The notes below the pieces were generated by a model. That model did not search any database. It was given only the letters and a program-made list of their open reading frames with translations, and was not told the origin of the DNA. Below are positions 6,081 through 6,132 of a DNA stretch of 6,132 bases, one piece after another. The stretch lies in assembly GCA_958427975.1 (NCBI GenBank), contig CAUAEH010000068.1:1-6132 (forward strand), given 5' to 3'. The number at the start of each line of letters is the position of its first letter. The stretch's first letter is position 1. This stretch comes from an uncultured Collinsella sp. Lineage in GTDB: Bacteria > Actinomycetota > Coriobacteriia > Coriobacteriales > Coriobacteriaceae. A program made the position numbers and the translations under genes.

Positions 6081-6132
6081 GGCCCGTTCGTCTAGCGGTT
6101 TAGGACGCCGCCCTCTCAAGGCGGAGATCACC
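6081..6132 (+). tRNA. tRNA-Glu (anticodon CUC), second copy, cut by window end
   Basis: The visible 52 bases are identical to the first 52 bases of the upstream tRNA-Glu, including the CTC anticodon loop. The T loop and acceptor 3' strand lie beyond the window. The 22-base spacer (6059-6080) shows neither a promoter nor a terminator, so both tRNAs are probably cut from one precursor. Confidence 0.93.

Overview
The window is ordinary-looking, well-packed bacterial chromosome. It has five complete protein genes, all on the + strand, and ends in two tandem tRNA-Glu genes, the second cut by the window edge. The genes are GC-rich, with strong G/C preference at third positions. A general PTS (ptsH, ptsI) sits next to two PfkB-family sugar kinases, and the HPr serine-site motif is unusual (NGKSPMALM). 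This combination suggests a high-GC Gram-positive anaerobe, most likely a Coriobacteriia member such as Collinsella. That placement is an inference from protein flavour and composition, not a proven assignment.

Layout. ptsH (HPr) at 66-329 is followed by an intrinsic terminator or attenuator (372-410). ptsI (enzyme I) runs 457-2166. A 74-base gap with a strong GC hairpin but no U-tract leads to the first PfkB kinase (2241-3173), which ends in a textbook terminator (3202-3233). A 129-base gap with a promoter-like -10 precedes the second PfkB kinase (3363-4295), which has its own terminator (4329-4362). cca (4460-5854) follows with its own RBS and a possible extended -10 promoter. A good sigma70-type promoter (5919-5947) then drives the tRNA-Glu(CUC) genes at 5982-6058 and 6081 onward.

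How the genes work together. Enzyme I takes phosphate from PEP and passes it to HPr, which feeds membrane permeases (EII) not present here. The two kinases look like the 1-phosphofructokinase branch of PfkB. They would phosphorylate a sugar phosphate delivered by an EII, for example fructose-1-phosphate to fructose-1,6-bisphosphate, linking PTS uptake to glycolysis. CCA nucleotidyltransferase repairs or completes tRNA 3' ends. The visible tRNA-Glu already encodes CCA, so for it the enzyme would be a repair activity.

No mobile element, CRISPR array, phage gene or clearly new system is visible. The points most worth a second look are the paired kinases, which share a Cys-for-Gly change in the catalytic GAGD motif; the first copy also has an Asn-to-Asp change at a substrate-contact position. 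After these come the terminator that splits ptsH from ptsI and the competing hairpins between ptsI and the first kinase.
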